Shown here: positions 15,531-24,176 of the stretch, piece after piece
Layout: every line of letters begins with the position of its first letter
Numbering within the stretch: the first letter of the stretch is position 1
Assembly (NCBI RefSeq): GCF_003160695.1
Contig: NZ_QGDD01000003.1
Span: 310,001 to 374,000, forward strand
DNA length: 64,000 nucleotides
Direction of reading: 5' to 3'
Source: Nocardioides silvaticus
GTDB taxonomy: Bacteria > Actinomycetota > Actinomycetes > Propionibacteriales > Nocardioidaceae
Position numbers and translations under genes: made by a program
The notes under the pieces: generated by a model
What the model was told of the DNA's origin: nothing
Database searches by the model: none
Seen by the model: the letters and a program-made list of their open reading frames with translations, nothing else

Positions 15531-16571
15531 CTACAGCAGCGCCGCCGTACGCCGTGGCTCCGGCCGTACGGCGGCCGCCTGTTCGGCGACGCGGCTGCGC
15601 CGTCCGGCATTGCCGGTGAGCGCCAGGTCCAGGCGGATGACGACGTAGGCCAGCACGAGCCCGACGAGGAGGCCGTAGACCTCCGAGAGCACCACCTCGC
15701 TCAGCCCCACCGCGGGATTGCCGAGGGAGGTCGCGACCGGGGAGGTGGCAGCGACGCCGAACGCGCAGACCCACCAGCCCTGCCGGCGTCGCGCGCGCAT
15801 GTGGCAGCCGTAGGCGAGCGCGGGCACGCCGAGCACCGCGACGATCGGGCGCGGGAACGCGCCGAGCTGGTCGCGACTCCAGTCGACCCGGTCGAGCAGC
15901 CAGTCGACGAGCCCCGTGGACCCGTAGCGCCGCAACAGCTCGGCGTAGAGCAGCGTCGCCAGCAGCAGCGCAGCCCCGATCGCGACGACGAGCACGCCGC
16001 GCCGGCCGAGGCCGTGCAGGCCGGCGCCCAGCCGGAAGACGAGCACCTCGGCAGCCACGAGCGCGAGACCGAGGCCGAGGTACTCGAACCGGGTCACGTC
16101 GATCGCCGGCTCGAACCCGACCGCCGCCATCGCGCCGATGCCCGCGATCACCATGCCGATCGCACACTCCCGCGCCGCCCGCAGGAAGCTCTGCGCCGGC
16201 ACCGTCGCCATCACGCCGAGCACCGCGGCCTCGGCGGTCACGAGGACCGCTGCGCCGGTGGAGAGCAGGTCCTGCTCCGCCCAGACCGCGAGCAGGCCGA
16301 TCGCGAGCGCCAGCGCCCCGAACACCACCGGCCGGCCGCCGGTGCGCGCCGCGAGCGCCCAGGCGTAGGTCGCGCCGATCGTCACCGAGCCGACGACCCC
16401 CAGCCAGTCGGGCCCGGTCGGCACCATCGCGCACACCAGCAACCCGGTCCCGGCGGCGACCAGCACCGCCCACGCGACGAGCGGTAGCCGGGACGCCGAG
16501 ACCGCCGCCAGCCGTTGCTGCAGACCGCCCAGCGCGGGCGTCGCGGCACTACGGTTGGTGGGGCGGGACAC
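15531..16571 (-). CDS. Polytopic membrane protein of unknown function
   Basis: A 346-aa integral membrane protein with about nine hydrophobic segments spread over residues 30-315. A charged loop near the middle (LLRRYGSTGLVDWLLDRVDWSRDQLG) may be extracytoplasmic, and the tail is basic. I do not recognise a family. It resembles the membrane part of actinobacterial proteins annotated only as hypothetical. It lies 20 bases upstream of nothing in its own direction and shares no overlap with the hydrolase gene that precedes it, so operon membership is uncertain. Confidence 0.7.
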   Translation of the reverse strand: MSRPTNRSAATPALGGLQQRLAAVSASRLPLVAWAVLVAAGTGLLVCAMVPTGPDWLGVVGSVTIGATYAWALAARTGGRPVVFGALALAIGLLAVWAEQDLLSTGAAVLVTAEAAVLGVMATVPAQSFLRAARECAIGMVIAGIGAMAAVGFEPAIDVTRFEYLGLGLALVAAEVLVFRLGAGLHGLGRRGVLVVAIGAALLLATLLYAELLRRYGSTGLVDWLLDRVDWSRDQLGAFPRPIVAVLGVPALAYGCHMRARRRQGWWVCAFGVAATSPVATSLGNPAVGLSEVVLSEVYGLLVGLVLAYVVIRLDLALTGNAGRRSRVAEQAAAVRPEPRRTAALL

Positions 16572-16590
16572 GGGCGATGAGCCTAGGTGG

Positions 16591-17388
16591 TCAGAGACGG
16601 CGGTTGAGGAGGGAGGGGTTGGTACGACGCGCCCCTGCGAGCGTCGTACGGTCCGCCTCCGCGGTCACGACCTCCGGCGCGCCCGCGTCGCCGGCACCGG
16701 TCTCCGCGACGACGTCCCCGAGCGGGTCGACGACCATGGAGTGGCCGGTGTAGCGCGGCGCCGGCTGGCCGACCGCGGCGACGTAGACGGTGTTCTCGAT
16801 CGCCCGCGCCGTCACCAGCGTCCGCCAGTGGTCGACCTTGCGGGGCCCGGCGACCCACGCGGCCGGCACGACCACCAGCTCGGCGCCGGCGTCGACGAGC
16901 CGGCGCGTGAGCTCGGGGAACCGCAGGTCGTAGCAGGTCATCAGCCCGACCCGCCAGCCGCCGACCTCCACCACCGCTGGCTCGACCGGCCCGGCGGTCA
17001 GCCGGTCCGACTCCCGGTAGCCGAAGGAGTCGTAGAGGTGCACCTTGCGGTACGACGCCGTGGCGCTGCCGCGCACGACCAGGGTGTTGAAGGGCCGCTC
17101 GGGGTCCTCGCTCCGCTCGAACATCCCGGCGACGACCGTCGTCCCCCGCTCTCCGGCCACCCGCTCGACCTCGGTCGCGAACGGGCCGTCCAGCGGTTCG
17201 GCGTACGCGCTCACGTCGGAGCCGGCGTCGCCGAAGTCGCGGGCGAAGGCCTCGGGGAAGACCACCAGGTCCTGGTGCTCGGGTGTCAGCCGGTCGAGCG
17301 CGGCACGGTTCTCGGCCGGCTCCAGGCCCGACGCCGCTTGCACCAGCGCCAGTCGCAGCCGCTCCTGAGGTTCGGTGGCGTTGCTCAC
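16591..17388 (-). CDS. Carbon-nitrogen hydrolase (nitrilase superfamily, omega-amidase-like)
   Basis: A 265-aa cytosolic amidase with the complete catalytic set of the superfamily: Glu46 in VVFPEAF, Lys115 in YRKVHLYDSFG, and Cys152 in LMTCYDLRFPEL. The wording around the lysine and cysteine fits the omega-amidase / NIT2 / deaminated-glutathione amidase branch, which repairs or deaminates omega-amides of keto acids. The GTG at 17388 was chosen because the molybdopterin gene mobA starts 64 bases away on the other strand and the earlier reading is non-coding. Exact substrate is not determined. Confidence 0.88.
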   Translation of the reverse strand: MSNATEPQERLRLALVQAASGLEPAENRAALDRLTPEHQDLVVFPEAFARDFGDAGSDVSAYAEPLDGPFATEVERVAGERGTTVVAGMFERSEDPERPFNTLVVRGSATASYRKVHLYDSFGYRESDRLTAGPVEPAVVEVGGWRVGLMTCYDLRFPELTRRLVDAGAELVVVPAAWVAGPRKVDHWRTLVTARAIENTVYVAAVGQPAPRYTGHSMVVDPLGDVVAETGAGDAGAPEVVTAEADRTTLAGARRTNPSLLNRRL

Positions 17389-17451
17389 CCCACCAGTCTC
17401 CCCCGTGGCGCCGTGCTTCCGGGGAACGGGCCGGTTTGGGAGACTCCCGAC

Positions 17452-18027
17452 GTGATCGAGCCCGGCCTGACCAGCTTCGCCGCGATCGTCCTCGCCGGCG
17501 GGCGGGCGACGCGGCTCGGTGGCGCGGACAAGGCGACGATCGAGCTCGGCGGCCGTTCCCTGCTCGAGCGGGCGCTGGACGCGGTGGTCGACGCCGCCGA
17601 GGTGGTCGTGGTCGGCCAGCAGGTGCCGACCGAGCGACCGGTGACGTTCGTCGTGGAGGACCCGCAGCACGGCGGTCCGGTGGCCGGCCTCCTGACCGGG
17701 CGGGACTGGTTGTTCGGCCACTACCCGTGGCTGGCGGTGCTGGCGGTCGACATGCCGTTCCTCACCGCGACCACGGTCCGGCGGCTGCACGACGCCGCCG
17801 TCGGGCACGACGGCGCGGTGCTCGTCGATCCGGACCTGCGGCGGCAGCTGGCGTTCGTCGTCGACACCGCACGGCTGGCCGAGGTCGATCCCGGCCTGGA
17901 GGCACGGCACGGGCGGCCGGTCTCGATGCTGCTCGACGCGCTCGACCTGGTCTCCGTCCCGGCCTTGGGCCGTGAGCACCGCGACGTCGACTCGTGGACC
18001 GACCTGCGCGACCTGGCCGACGACTGA
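17452..18027 (+). CDS. mobA: Molybdenum cofactor guanylyltransferase-like protein
   Basis: A 191-aa nucleotidyltransferase with the MobA loop LAGGRATRLGGADK (14-27), which grips GTP, and the metal aspartate in VLAVDMPFL. MobA attaches GMP to molybdopterin to make the bis-MGD type cofactor; related MocA/CofC enzymes use the same fold, so the exact nucleotide and acceptor are less sure. The GTG at 17452 lies 63 bases from the divergent hydrolase. The DUF6457 gene directly downstream is a usual neighbour or fusion partner of mobA in actinobacteria, which supports the call. Confidence 0.88.
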   Translation: MIEPGLTSFAAIVLAGGRATRLGGADKATIELGGRSLLERALDAVVDAAEVVVVGQQVPTERPVTFVVEDPQHGGPVAGLLTGRDWLFGHYPWLAVLAVDMPFLTATTVRRLHDAAVGHDGAVLVDPDLRRQLAFVVDTARLAEVDPGLEARHGRPVSMLLDALDLVSVPALGREHRDVDSWTDLRDLADD

Positions 18028-18104
18028 GCGATTTCGACGACGATCCCCGATCCGGGTCGGGAGGGGTCTTGTCAGCGGCCACGTCGAAAGTTCACCCTGG
18101 AGTG

Positions 18105-18476
18105 GTGAACCTCCATGACTGGATCGATGAGCTGTGCGACCTGCTCGACGTCGAGACCGAGGCTGACGAGAGCCTCCTGGGGGACCTCGCGGAGGTCGCG
18201 CACGACAACGTGCACCCGACCGCCGGGCCGGTGACCGCGTTCCTCCTCGGCGTCGCCGCAGGGTCACGCGACGCCGGGCCGGATGCCGTCGAGCGGATGG
18301 CCGCCCGGGTGCAGGCCTTCGCCGAGGCGTGGGACCGGCCGGCCGGCTCCTCGTCCGACGAGGACAACGACGACGAGGCGGACAACGAGGTCGCGGAGGA
18401 GCTGACCCACCTCGACGAGATCGACGAGGTGGACGAGGACGTCGACGAGGAAGAGGAGGAGAACCTCCTCGTCTGA
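18105..18476 (+). CDS. DUF6457-type protein with a long acidic tail
   Basis: A 123-aa protein. Residues 1-80 match the small helical domain found beside or fused to MobA in actinobacteria (MNLHDWIDELCDLLDVETE...GPVTAFLLGVAAGS). The remaining ~40 residues are almost only Asp, Glu, Asn and Val, which is longer and more acidic than I expect for the family. I chose GTG at 18105 because MNLHDW is the usual N-terminus; GTG at 18102 is equally possible. Inference: an accessory factor for molybdenum cofactor transfer. Confidence 0.75.
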   Translation: MNLHDWIDELCDLLDVETEADESLLGDLAEVAHDNVHPTAGPVTAFLLGVAAGSRDAGPDAVERMAARVQAFAEAWDRPAGSSSDEDNDDEADNEVAEELTHLDEIDEVDEDVDEEEEENLLV

Positions 18477-18499
18477 CACCGGGTCGGCAAGATGGACGC

Positions 18500-19477
18500 A
18501 TGCGTGCCGTCACCGCCACCGAGCCCGGGGGCCCCGAGGTCCTGACCGTCACCGATCTGCCGGACCCCGAGCCGGGTCCCGGCGAGGTGCTGATCGACGT
18601 GGCCGCCACGGCGGTCAACCGGGCCGACCTGCTGCAGCGGCAGGGCTTCTACCCGCCGCCCCCGGGCGCCTCGGACGTCATCGGCCTGGAGTGCAGCGGC
18701 ACAGTCGCGGCGCTCGGCGAGGGCGTGACGGGCTGGGACGTCGGCGCGGAGGTGTGCGCCCTGCTGGCCGGGGGCGGCTACGCCAGCCGGGTCGTCGTAC
18801 CGGCCGGGCAGGTGATGCCCGTCCCTGACGGCGTCGACCTGGTCACCGCCGCGGCCCTGCCCGAGGTCGCGTGCACCGTGTGGTCGAACGTCTTCATGGT
18901 CGCGGGGCTGCGACCGGACGAGGCATTCCTCGTGCACGGCGGCGCCGGCGGCATCGGGACGATGGCGATCCAGCTGACCAAGGCGCTCGGCGCGCAGGTC
19001 TTCGCGACGGCCGGCAGCCCGGAGAAGCTCGAGCTCTGCCGCTCGCTGGGCGCCGACGTCGCGATCGGCTACCGGGACGAGGACTTTGTCGAGGTGGTGC
19101 GGGCCGGCACCGAGGGCCGCGGCGCCGACGTCGTGCTCGACAACATGGGGGCGAAGTACCTCCAGCGCAACGTCTCCGTCCTCGCCGACGAGGGCCGGCT
19201 GGTCATCATCGGGATGCAGGGCGGGGTGAAGGCGGAGCTCGACATCGGGAAGCTGCTGTCGAAGCGCGGCGCCGTCATCGCGACCGCGCTGCGGTCGCGG
19301 CCGGTCGAGGACAAGTCCGCGATCTGCTCCTCGGTCGTCGAGAACGTGTGGCCGCTCGTCGCCGCCGGCAGGGTCGAGCCGGTCGTGCACCAGGTGCTGC
19401 CGCTGGCCGACGCCGCCGAGGCGCACCGGATCGTCGAGGACAGCTCGCACTCGGGAAAGGTGCTCCTTGCCATCTGA
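18500..19477 (+). CDS. NAD(P)H:quinone oxidoreductase, zinc-free MDR family (PIG3-like)
   Basis: A 325-aa medium-chain dehydrogenase/reductase. It has an N-terminal GroES-like half (GEVLIDVAATAVNRADLLQRQGFYPPPPG) and a Rossmann half with the nucleotide loop VHGGAGGIGTMAIQLTKALG. The catalytic and structural zinc cysteines are absent, as in the quinone oxidoreductase branch. The YPPPPG and SDVIGLECSG motifs fit PIG3/TP53I3-type enzymes. Start ATG at 18500 has CAAGAT six bases upstream. It is followed 14 bases later by bpa, which has its own leaderless-type promoter. Confidence 0.9.
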   Translation: MRAVTATEPGGPEVLTVTDLPDPEPGPGEVLIDVAATAVNRADLLQRQGFYPPPPGASDVIGLECSGTVAALGEGVTGWDVGAEVCALLAGGGYASRVVVPAGQVMPVPDGVDLVTAAALPEVACTVWSNVFMVAGLRPDEAFLVHGGAGGIGTMAIQLTKALGAQVFATAGSPEKLELCRSLGADVAIGYRDEDFVEVVRAGTEGRGADVVLDNMGAKYLQRNVSVLADEGRLVIIGMQGGVKAELDIGKLLSKRGAVIATALRSRPVEDKSAICSSVVENVWPLVAAGRVEPVVHQVLPLADAAEAHRIVEDSSHSGKVLLAI

Positions 19478-19491
19478 CTAGTGTTGGCCGC

Positions 19492-20103
19492 ATGAGCGAG
19501 CAGTCATCGGACTCCCCCGAGCAGCAGATCGTCGTCATCGGTCCCGACGGCCAGCCGGTCGCGTCGGTGCCGGCGAGCGCCCTGGCGGCCGCGCAGGAGG
19601 CCGAGGGCGACGAGGACGGCGAGCACTCGCTCACCGACCTGGTCGAGCAGCCCGCGAAGGTGATGCGGATCGGCAGCATGATCCGGCAGCTCCTCGAGGA
19701 GGTGAAGGCCGCGCCGCTCGACGACGCCAGCCGCCAGCGGCTGCGTGACATCCACCAGTCCTCGATCAAGGAGCTGGAGGCGGGACTCGCCCCGGAGCTG
19801 GTCGAGGAGCTCGAGCGGCTGTCGCTCCCGTTCACCGAGGACACCACACCCTCCGACGCCGAGCTGCGGATCGCCCAGGCGCAGCTCGTCGGTTGGCTCG
19901 AAGGCCTCTTCCACGGCATCCAGACGGCCATCTACGCCCAGCAGATGGCCGCGCGCGCCCAGTTCGAGCAGATCCGCCGGGCGCTCCCGCCGGGCATGCA
20001 CCCGGAGCAGGCGGCAGGCCAGCCCGGCCAGCCGGGGCAGCCGGGCCAGGCCGGTCCGGGTCAGGAGAAGCCGGACGAGGGTCGCGGCGGGATGTACCTC
20101 TGA
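19492..20103 (+). CDS. bpa: Bacterial proteasome activator Bpa/PafE
   Basis: A 203-aa helical protein that forms a ring on the 20S proteasome and feeds it unfolded proteins without ATP. The core motifs are clear: RIGSMIRQLLEEVKAAPLDDASRQRLRDIHQ and PSDAELRIAQAQLVGWLEGLFHGIQTA. After a flexible Gln/Gly/Pro tail the protein ends in GGMYL, a HbYX-like terminus (hydrophobic-Tyr-any) that docks into the proteasome. ATG at 19492 follows TAGTGT by seven bases, a leaderless pattern. Its presence implies that this organism has a 20S proteasome elsewhere in its genome. Confidence 0.93.
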   Translation: MSEQSSDSPEQQIVVIGPDGQPVASVPASALAAAQEAEGDEDGEHSLTDLVEQPAKVMRIGSMIRQLLEEVKAAPLDDASRQRLRDIHQSSIKELEAGLAPELVEELERLSLPFTEDTTPSDAELRIAQAQLVGWLEGLFHGIQTAIYAQQMAARAQFEQIRRALPPGMHPEQAAGQPGQPGQPGQAGPGQEKPDEGRGGMYL

Positions 20104-20121
20104 GCCGACGTACCGGCCGGG

Positions 20122-20841
20122 TCAGCCGCGTCGCGCGTTGATCCGCGCGATCACGAACAGCCCGAGCACGCCGATCAGCGCGACCGCCGCGCCGGGTGCG
20201 GCCAGCCGGCCGAGGGCCGGCGTCGACCGGGCGCCGTCCTCGGGCTCCGCGAGGGAGTACGACGGCGCCGGTTCCTCGGGCTCCTCCGACAGCGTGGCGT
20301 CGAGGAAGTTGCGGAGCCGCGCGCCCAGGCCGCCCTGCAACAGCTGGGTGCCCTTGCACGGTGCCACCAGGTAGGCCCGCATCCCCTGCTCGGCGTCGGC
20401 GAAGAAGAGGTACATCTGGTCCTGCTCGAGCCGCCCGACGCCCTCGTCGGCCGTCGGCTCGGTCACGACCTTGATCCGGTCGCCGGGCCGCAGCGCACCG
20501 CGGAAGTCCTTCTCGACGACGACCGCGTGGTCGAAGGAGGTCACCCGCGCGTCGGGCTTCTGCGACGGGGCGTCGTCGCCCTGGTTGTTCTTGCCGCCGC
20601 CGCGGGTCGTCTTGACCGGCACCACGTCGCGCACGGTGCCGGCGAAGACGTCACTCACGGCGTCGGCGTGGTCGCGGACCGCGTCCGCGTTCGCCAGGTC
20701 CAGCGCCGGGCAGTCGATCGCCGAGGCGGCGGCGGGGTCCGCGAGTGCTGCGGGTGCCGCCGGGGCCGCGGGCGTCGGCACGCACCAGCAGGCGAGGGCG
20801 GCCGCCACCGTCACCAGGGTCGTCCGGAGGGCTCGCGTCAC
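20122..20841 (-). CDS. Exported, C-terminally membrane-anchored protein
   Basis: A 239-aa protein with a signal peptide (about residues 1-33, Ala/Val/Pro-rich), an outer domain and a C-terminal helix (AAVALIGVLGLFVIARINARRG) that anchors it. The outer domain runs from AIDCPAL to VAPCKGT; the pattern of cysteine, then ADAVSDVFAGTV, then a beta-rich stretch is loosely like a netrin/TIMP-type (NTR) fold, but I would not insist. A disordered Gly/Lys/Asn segment interrupts it near 80-98. The GTG at 20841 has TAGGCT six bases upstream, a good leaderless promoter. Confidence 0.8.
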   Translation of the reverse strand: MTRALRTTLVTVAAALACWCVPTPAAPAAPAALADPAAASAIDCPALDLANADAVRDHADAVSDVFAGTVRDVVPVKTTRGGGKNNQGDDAPSQKPDARVTSFDHAVVVEKDFRGALRPGDRIKVVTEPTADEGVGRLEQDQMYLFFADAEQGMRAYLVAPCKGTQLLQGGLGARLRNFLDATLSEEPEEPAPSYSLAEPEDGARSTPALGRLAAPGAAVALIGVLGLFVIARINARRG

Positions 20842-20870
20842 CGCACCAGCCTAGCCACGGGCCCGGCCGG

Positions 20871-21710
20871 TCAGCCGAACCACCGGTCGAGCTCGAGCGC
20901 GGCACCGTCCTCGTCGACGGGACCGGTCACGTCGTCCGCCGCGTCCCGGACCTCCTGTACCGCCTGACCCATCGCCACCCCGCGGCCGGCCCAGCCGAGC
21001 ATCTCGATGTCGTTGCGCCCGTCGCCGATCGCCAGCACGTCGGCCGCGTCGATGCCGAGCCGGTCGGCGACGTACTGCAGGCCCGATGCCTTCGACACCC
21101 CGACCGGCGCCAGGTCCATCCACGCCGTCCAGCCGACGACGTAGTCGGTGCCGTGCAGCCCGAGCTCCGAGGCCATCGTGACGAAGTCGTCGGCCGTGGC
21201 CTGGGGGTCGCGGATGATCACGCGGCTGACCGGCGCGGACACCAGGTCCTCGAGCTTGGTCACGATCAGCTCGCCGCCGAGCTCGCCGTCGGGAAACGGC
21301 GCCGACACCCGGTAGCCCACGCCCCGCTCCTCGATCGCGACCAGCGCGTCGGGGTGCCGCTCGAGGATCGCGTGCACGGCCGGCGCCGCGTCGAAGGTCT
21401 CCTCGTGGACGATCTCCATCGGTGGGTGCCGCACCAGCACCGAGCCGTTGGAGGCGACGATCCAGAGCCGCTCGTCCGGGTCGGCCGGGTCTCGCAGCTC
21501 GAGCTGCTCGGCGACCGCGGTCATGCCGTGCGGCGCGCGGCCGGAGGCGAGCACGACGTGAGCCCCGGCGTCGATGGCGCGTTGGACCGAGGCCAGCACC
21601 GCGGCCGGCACCGTCTCGTGGGTCGAGCCGCCGCCGGGGCCGGTCACCCACTTGAGCAGCGTTCCGTCGATGTCGAGCGCGACCAGCCGGGGTCGCCAGT
21701 CCGTTGCCAC
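20871..21710 (-). CDS. HAD-superfamily hydrolase (Cof/YbhA type)
   Basis: A 279-aa phosphatase of the Cof-like HAD branch. Motif I is LVALDIDGTLL, motif II is in VLASGRAPHGM, and motif IV is VLAIGDGRNDIEML, with a type IIB cap between. Typical substrates are sugar phosphates, nucleotides or flavin phosphate. It begins within 10 bases of the serS stop, so the two form an operon. GTG at 21710 was chosen over 21713 because it gives six bases after the TGAGG sequence; the difference is one residue. Confidence 0.88.
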   Translation of the reverse strand: MATDWRPRLVALDIDGTLLKWVTGPGGGSTHETVPAAVLASVQRAIDAGAHVVLASGRAPHGMTAVAEQLELRDPADPDERLWIVASNGSVLVRHPPMEIVHEETFDAAPAVHAILERHPDALVAIEERGVGYRVSAPFPDGELGGELIVTKLEDLVSAPVSRVIIRDPQATADDFVTMASELGLHGTDYVVGWTAWMDLAPVGVSKASGLQYVADRLGIDAADVLAIGDGRNDIEMLGWAGRGVAMGQAVQEVRDAADDVTGPVDEDGAALELDRWFG

Positions 21711-21718
21711 CACGTGCC

Positions 21719-22999
21719 TCAGACCGGCTTGATCAGGTCGAGACCCCCGAGGTAGGGGCGGAGCGCCTCCGGCACCCGGACCGACCCGTCCTCCTGCTGG
21801 TGGGTCTCGAGGATCGCGACGATGGCGCGGGTGACGGCCGTCAGGGTGCCGTTGAGGGTGGCGACCGGCCGGACCTTGCCGTCGGCGCCCGCGGCGCGGC
21901 CGCGGATGTCGAGGCGGCGCGACTGGAACTCGGTGCAGTTGGAGGTCGAGGTGAGCTCGCGGTACTTGCCCTGGGTGGGGATCCACGCCTCGCAGTCGAA
22001 CTTGCGGATCGCCGACAGCCCGAGGTCCCCGGCCGCGACGTCGATCACGCGGTAGGCGAGCTCGAGCTTGTCGAGGAACTCCTTCTCCCACGCGAGCAAC
22101 CGCTCGTGCTCGGCGTACGACTCCTCGAGCGTCGTGTAGACGAACATCTCGACCTTGTCGAACCAGTGGACCCGGATGATGCCCTTGGTGTCCTTGCCGT
22201 GCGAACCGGCCTCCTTGCGGAAGCAGGGGCTGAACGCCGCGTAGCGGCGGGGCAGCGACGACTCCTCGAGGATCTCGTCGGAGTGGTACGCCGCCATCGG
22301 CACCTCCGAGGTGCCGACCAGGTAGAGGTCCTCGCCCTCGATCCGGTAGACGTCGTCGGCTGCCTGGCCCAGGAAGCCGGTGCCGTCCATCGCCCGCGGC
22401 CGCACCAGCGAGGGGGCAATCACCTGTGTGAAGCCGGCGGCGCGGGCCTGGTCCATCGCCATGGTGACCAGGGCCAGCTCGAGCTGGGCCCCGATGCCGG
22501 TGAGGAAGTAGAAGCGGCTGCCGCTGACCTTGGCGCCGCGCTCGAGGTCGATCGCGCCGAGCAGCTGGCCGAGCTCGACATGGTCGCGCGGCTCGAACCC
22601 CTCGGCGGCGAAGTCGCGCGGCGTACCGACGTGCTCGATCACGGCGAAGTCGTCCTCGCCGCCGGCGGGTGCCTCGTCGGCAGCCAGGTTCGGGATCTCC
22701 TTGAGGATCCCGTTCCACTCCTCCTCGGCCGCGGTCCGCGCGGCCTCGGCCTCCTTGACCTCGGCGGCGAGCGCCTTGGTCTGCGCGAGCAGCTCCTGCT
22801 TCTCCTCCGGGGAGGCCTTCGGGATCTGCGCGCCGAGCGTCTTCTGCTCGGCCCGCTTCGACTCGAAGGTCGCGATCGCCGTACGACGCGCGGAGTCGGC
22901 CGCCAGCGCCCGGTCGACCACCTCGGCGGACAGCCCGCGCTTGGCCTGGGCGGCGCGGACGCGGTCGGGCTCGTCGCGGAGGATGCGCGGGTCGATCAT
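21719..22999 (-). CDS. serS: Serine--tRNA ligase
   Basis: A 426-aa class II aminoacyl-tRNA synthetase, normal length for bacterial SerRS. The N-terminal coiled-coil arm that grips the long variable loop of tRNA-Ser is at about 30-110. Motif 2 is in [29 protein letters not shown], and motif 3 in the [32 protein letters not shown] stretch. ATG at 22999 follows TAGCCT by seven bases, so the mRNA is probably leaderless. The two serine tRNAs encoded at 13402-14185 are among its substrates. Confidence 0.97.
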   Translation of the reverse strand: MIDPRILRDEPDRVRAAQAKRGLSAEVVDRALAADSARRTAIATFESKRAEQKTLGAQIPKASPEEKQELLAQTKALAAEVKEAEAARTAAEEEWNGILKEIPNLAADEAPAGGEDDFAVIEHVGTPRDFAAEGFEPRDHVELGQLLGAIDLERGAKVSGSRFYFLTGIGAQLELALVTMAMDQARAAGFTQVIAPSLVRPRAMDGTGFLGQAADDVYRIEGEDLYLVGTSEVPMAAYHSDEILEESSLPRRYAAFSPCFRKEAGSHGKDTKGIIRVHWFDKVEMFVYTTLEESYAEHERLLAWEKEFLDKLELAYRVIDVAAGDLGLSAIRKFDCEAWIPTQGKYRELTSTSNCTEFQSRRLDIRGRAAGADGKVRPVATLNGTLTAVTRAIVAILETHQQEDGSVRVPEALRPYLGGLDLIKPV

Positions 23000-23020
23000 G
23001 GTGCTGAGGCTATCCGGATC

Positions 23021-23138
23021 GTCGAATCGTCTCTCGTGGCGGGTTCATTCGTCGGTTGGGGTGGACAGATGTCGACCACGAGGGACGATTCGACGAGCCA
23101 CGAGGGAGGAATCAACACGCCACGAGGGGGGATTCGAC
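23021..23138. repeat. Intergenic repeat cluster, one inverted and three direct 19-bp copies
   Basis: Three direct copies related to CCACGAGGGACGATTCGAC start at 23076, 23098 and 23120, exactly 22 bases apart, differing at a few positions. A fourth copy lies inverted at 23021-23039 with one mismatch to the first, so the region can fold as a long hairpin with a ~36-base loop. It fills the gap between serS and the aldo/keto reductase gene and ends directly at the reductase stop codon. Confidence 0.85.
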
Positions 23139-24137
23139 CTAGAAGAGAGCCACGGGTTCGGGGGGCGGGAAGAGGTCGTCGAGCTCGGTGAGGTCCTGGG
23201 GGGTGGGGACCCAGGAGGAGGCGGCGGCGTTGTTGGTGACCTGCTCGGGACGGGTGGCGCCGGCGATGACGCTGGCGACCGGGTCCTGGGCCAGCAGCCA
23301 GCCGATGGCGACGGTCACCTCGCTGACGTCGCGGGCGCGGGCGAAGTCGCCGAACCGCTGGAGCTGGGGCGAGGCCGCTGTCTCGAGCAGGTGCTGGCGG
23401 GTGCGGGTGAGGCGGGAGCCCTCCGGCGCTGTGCCGCCGGCGTACTTGCCGGTGAGCAGGCCGTTGGCGAGCGGGAAGTACGGCAGCAGGCCGAGGCCGT
23501 AGGCGCGACAGGCCGGGACGACCTCGAGCTCGGCCCGGCGGTCGACCAGGTTGTAGTGGCTCTGGCTGGAGATGAACCGCTCGGTCCCGAGCTCGCGGGC
23601 CACGTGCTCGGCCTCGGCGATCTGCCACCCCGCCCGGTTGGAGTGCCCGACGTAGCGGACCTTGCCGGCCCGGACCAGGTCGTCGAGCGCACTGAGGGTC
23701 TCGTCGATCGGCGTCGCCGGGTCGGGCGTGTGGAACTGGTAGAGGTCGATCCGGTCGGTGCCCAGCCGGCGCAGGGACGCCTCGACCGCGGTCACGATGT
23801 AGCGCCGGCCGCCACGGGCGCCGAAGTCCGGCCCGTTGACCCCGCGCATGTCCATGCCGAACTTGGTCGCGACCACGACCTCGTCGCGGCGCCCGCGCAG
23901 CGCGGCCCCGAGCCGCTCCTCGGACAGCCCCGGCTCGGCGCCGTAGGTGTCGGCGACGTCGAACAGGGTGATCCCGGCGTCGAGGGCCGCGCCGACGACC
24001 CGGTCGGTGCCCTCCTGGGACTCCGACGCCGTGCCGGGCCGGCCGAGGTTGTTGCAGCCGAGGCCGACGGCGGAGACGACGAGCCCGGAGCTGCCGAGGC
24101 GGCGGTGGGGCGCAGGTTCCTGCTGAGGGGTGGTCAC
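23139..24137 (-). CDS. Aldo/keto reductase (NADPH-dependent oxidoreductase)
   Basis: A 332-aa single-domain TIM-barrel reductase. The catalytic tetrad is visible: Asp and Tyr in LFDVADTYG, Lys in VVATKFGMD, His in LYQFHTPDP. The C-terminal cofactor segment GWLLAQDPVASVIAGATRPEQVTNNA is typical of the AKR group near YhdN/PerR-type enzymes. GTG at 24137 with TAGCGT seven bases upstream suggests a leaderless mRNA. It is divergent from the PAP2-kinase fusion across 39 bases. Physiological substrate is unknown. Confidence 0.92.
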   Translation of the reverse strand: MTTPQQEPAPHRRLGSSGLVVSAVGLGCNNLGRPGTASESQEGTDRVVGAALDAGITLFDVADTYGAEPGLSEERLGAALRGRRDEVVVATKFGMDMRGVNGPDFGARGGRRYIVTAVEASLRRLGTDRIDLYQFHTPDPATPIDETLSALDDLVRAGKVRYVGHSNRAGWQIAEAEHVARELGTERFISSQSHYNLVDRRAELEVVPACRAYGLGLLPYFPLANGLLTGKYAGGTAPEGSRLTRTRQHLLETAASPQLQRFGDFARARDVSEVTVAIGWLLAQDPVASVIAGATRPEQVTNNAAASSWVPTPQDLTELDDLFPPPEPVALF

Positions 24138-24176
24138 GAGTACGACGCTAGCGGGCCGCTCGGTTAGCCTGCCCGC
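24138..24176. promoter_or_regulatory. Back-to-back leaderless promoters (reductase / PAP2-kinase)
   Basis: Only 39 bases separate two start codons. On the plus strand TAGCCT (24165-24170) stands six bases before GTG at 24177. On the minus strand TAGCGT (24150-24145) stands seven bases before GTG at 24137. Both fit the actinobacterial extended -10 followed directly by the start codon. Confidence 0.7.

Noticed and set aside
15467..15610. N-terminal extension of the biotinyl-carrier gene
   Set aside because: The extra residues have no similarity to the domain and lack a start signal; they overlap the end of the next gene.
21704..23191. Plus-strand frame antisense to serS
   Set aside because: serS motifs are intact on the other strand; the product is Leu/Glu/Val/Gly-rich without motifs.
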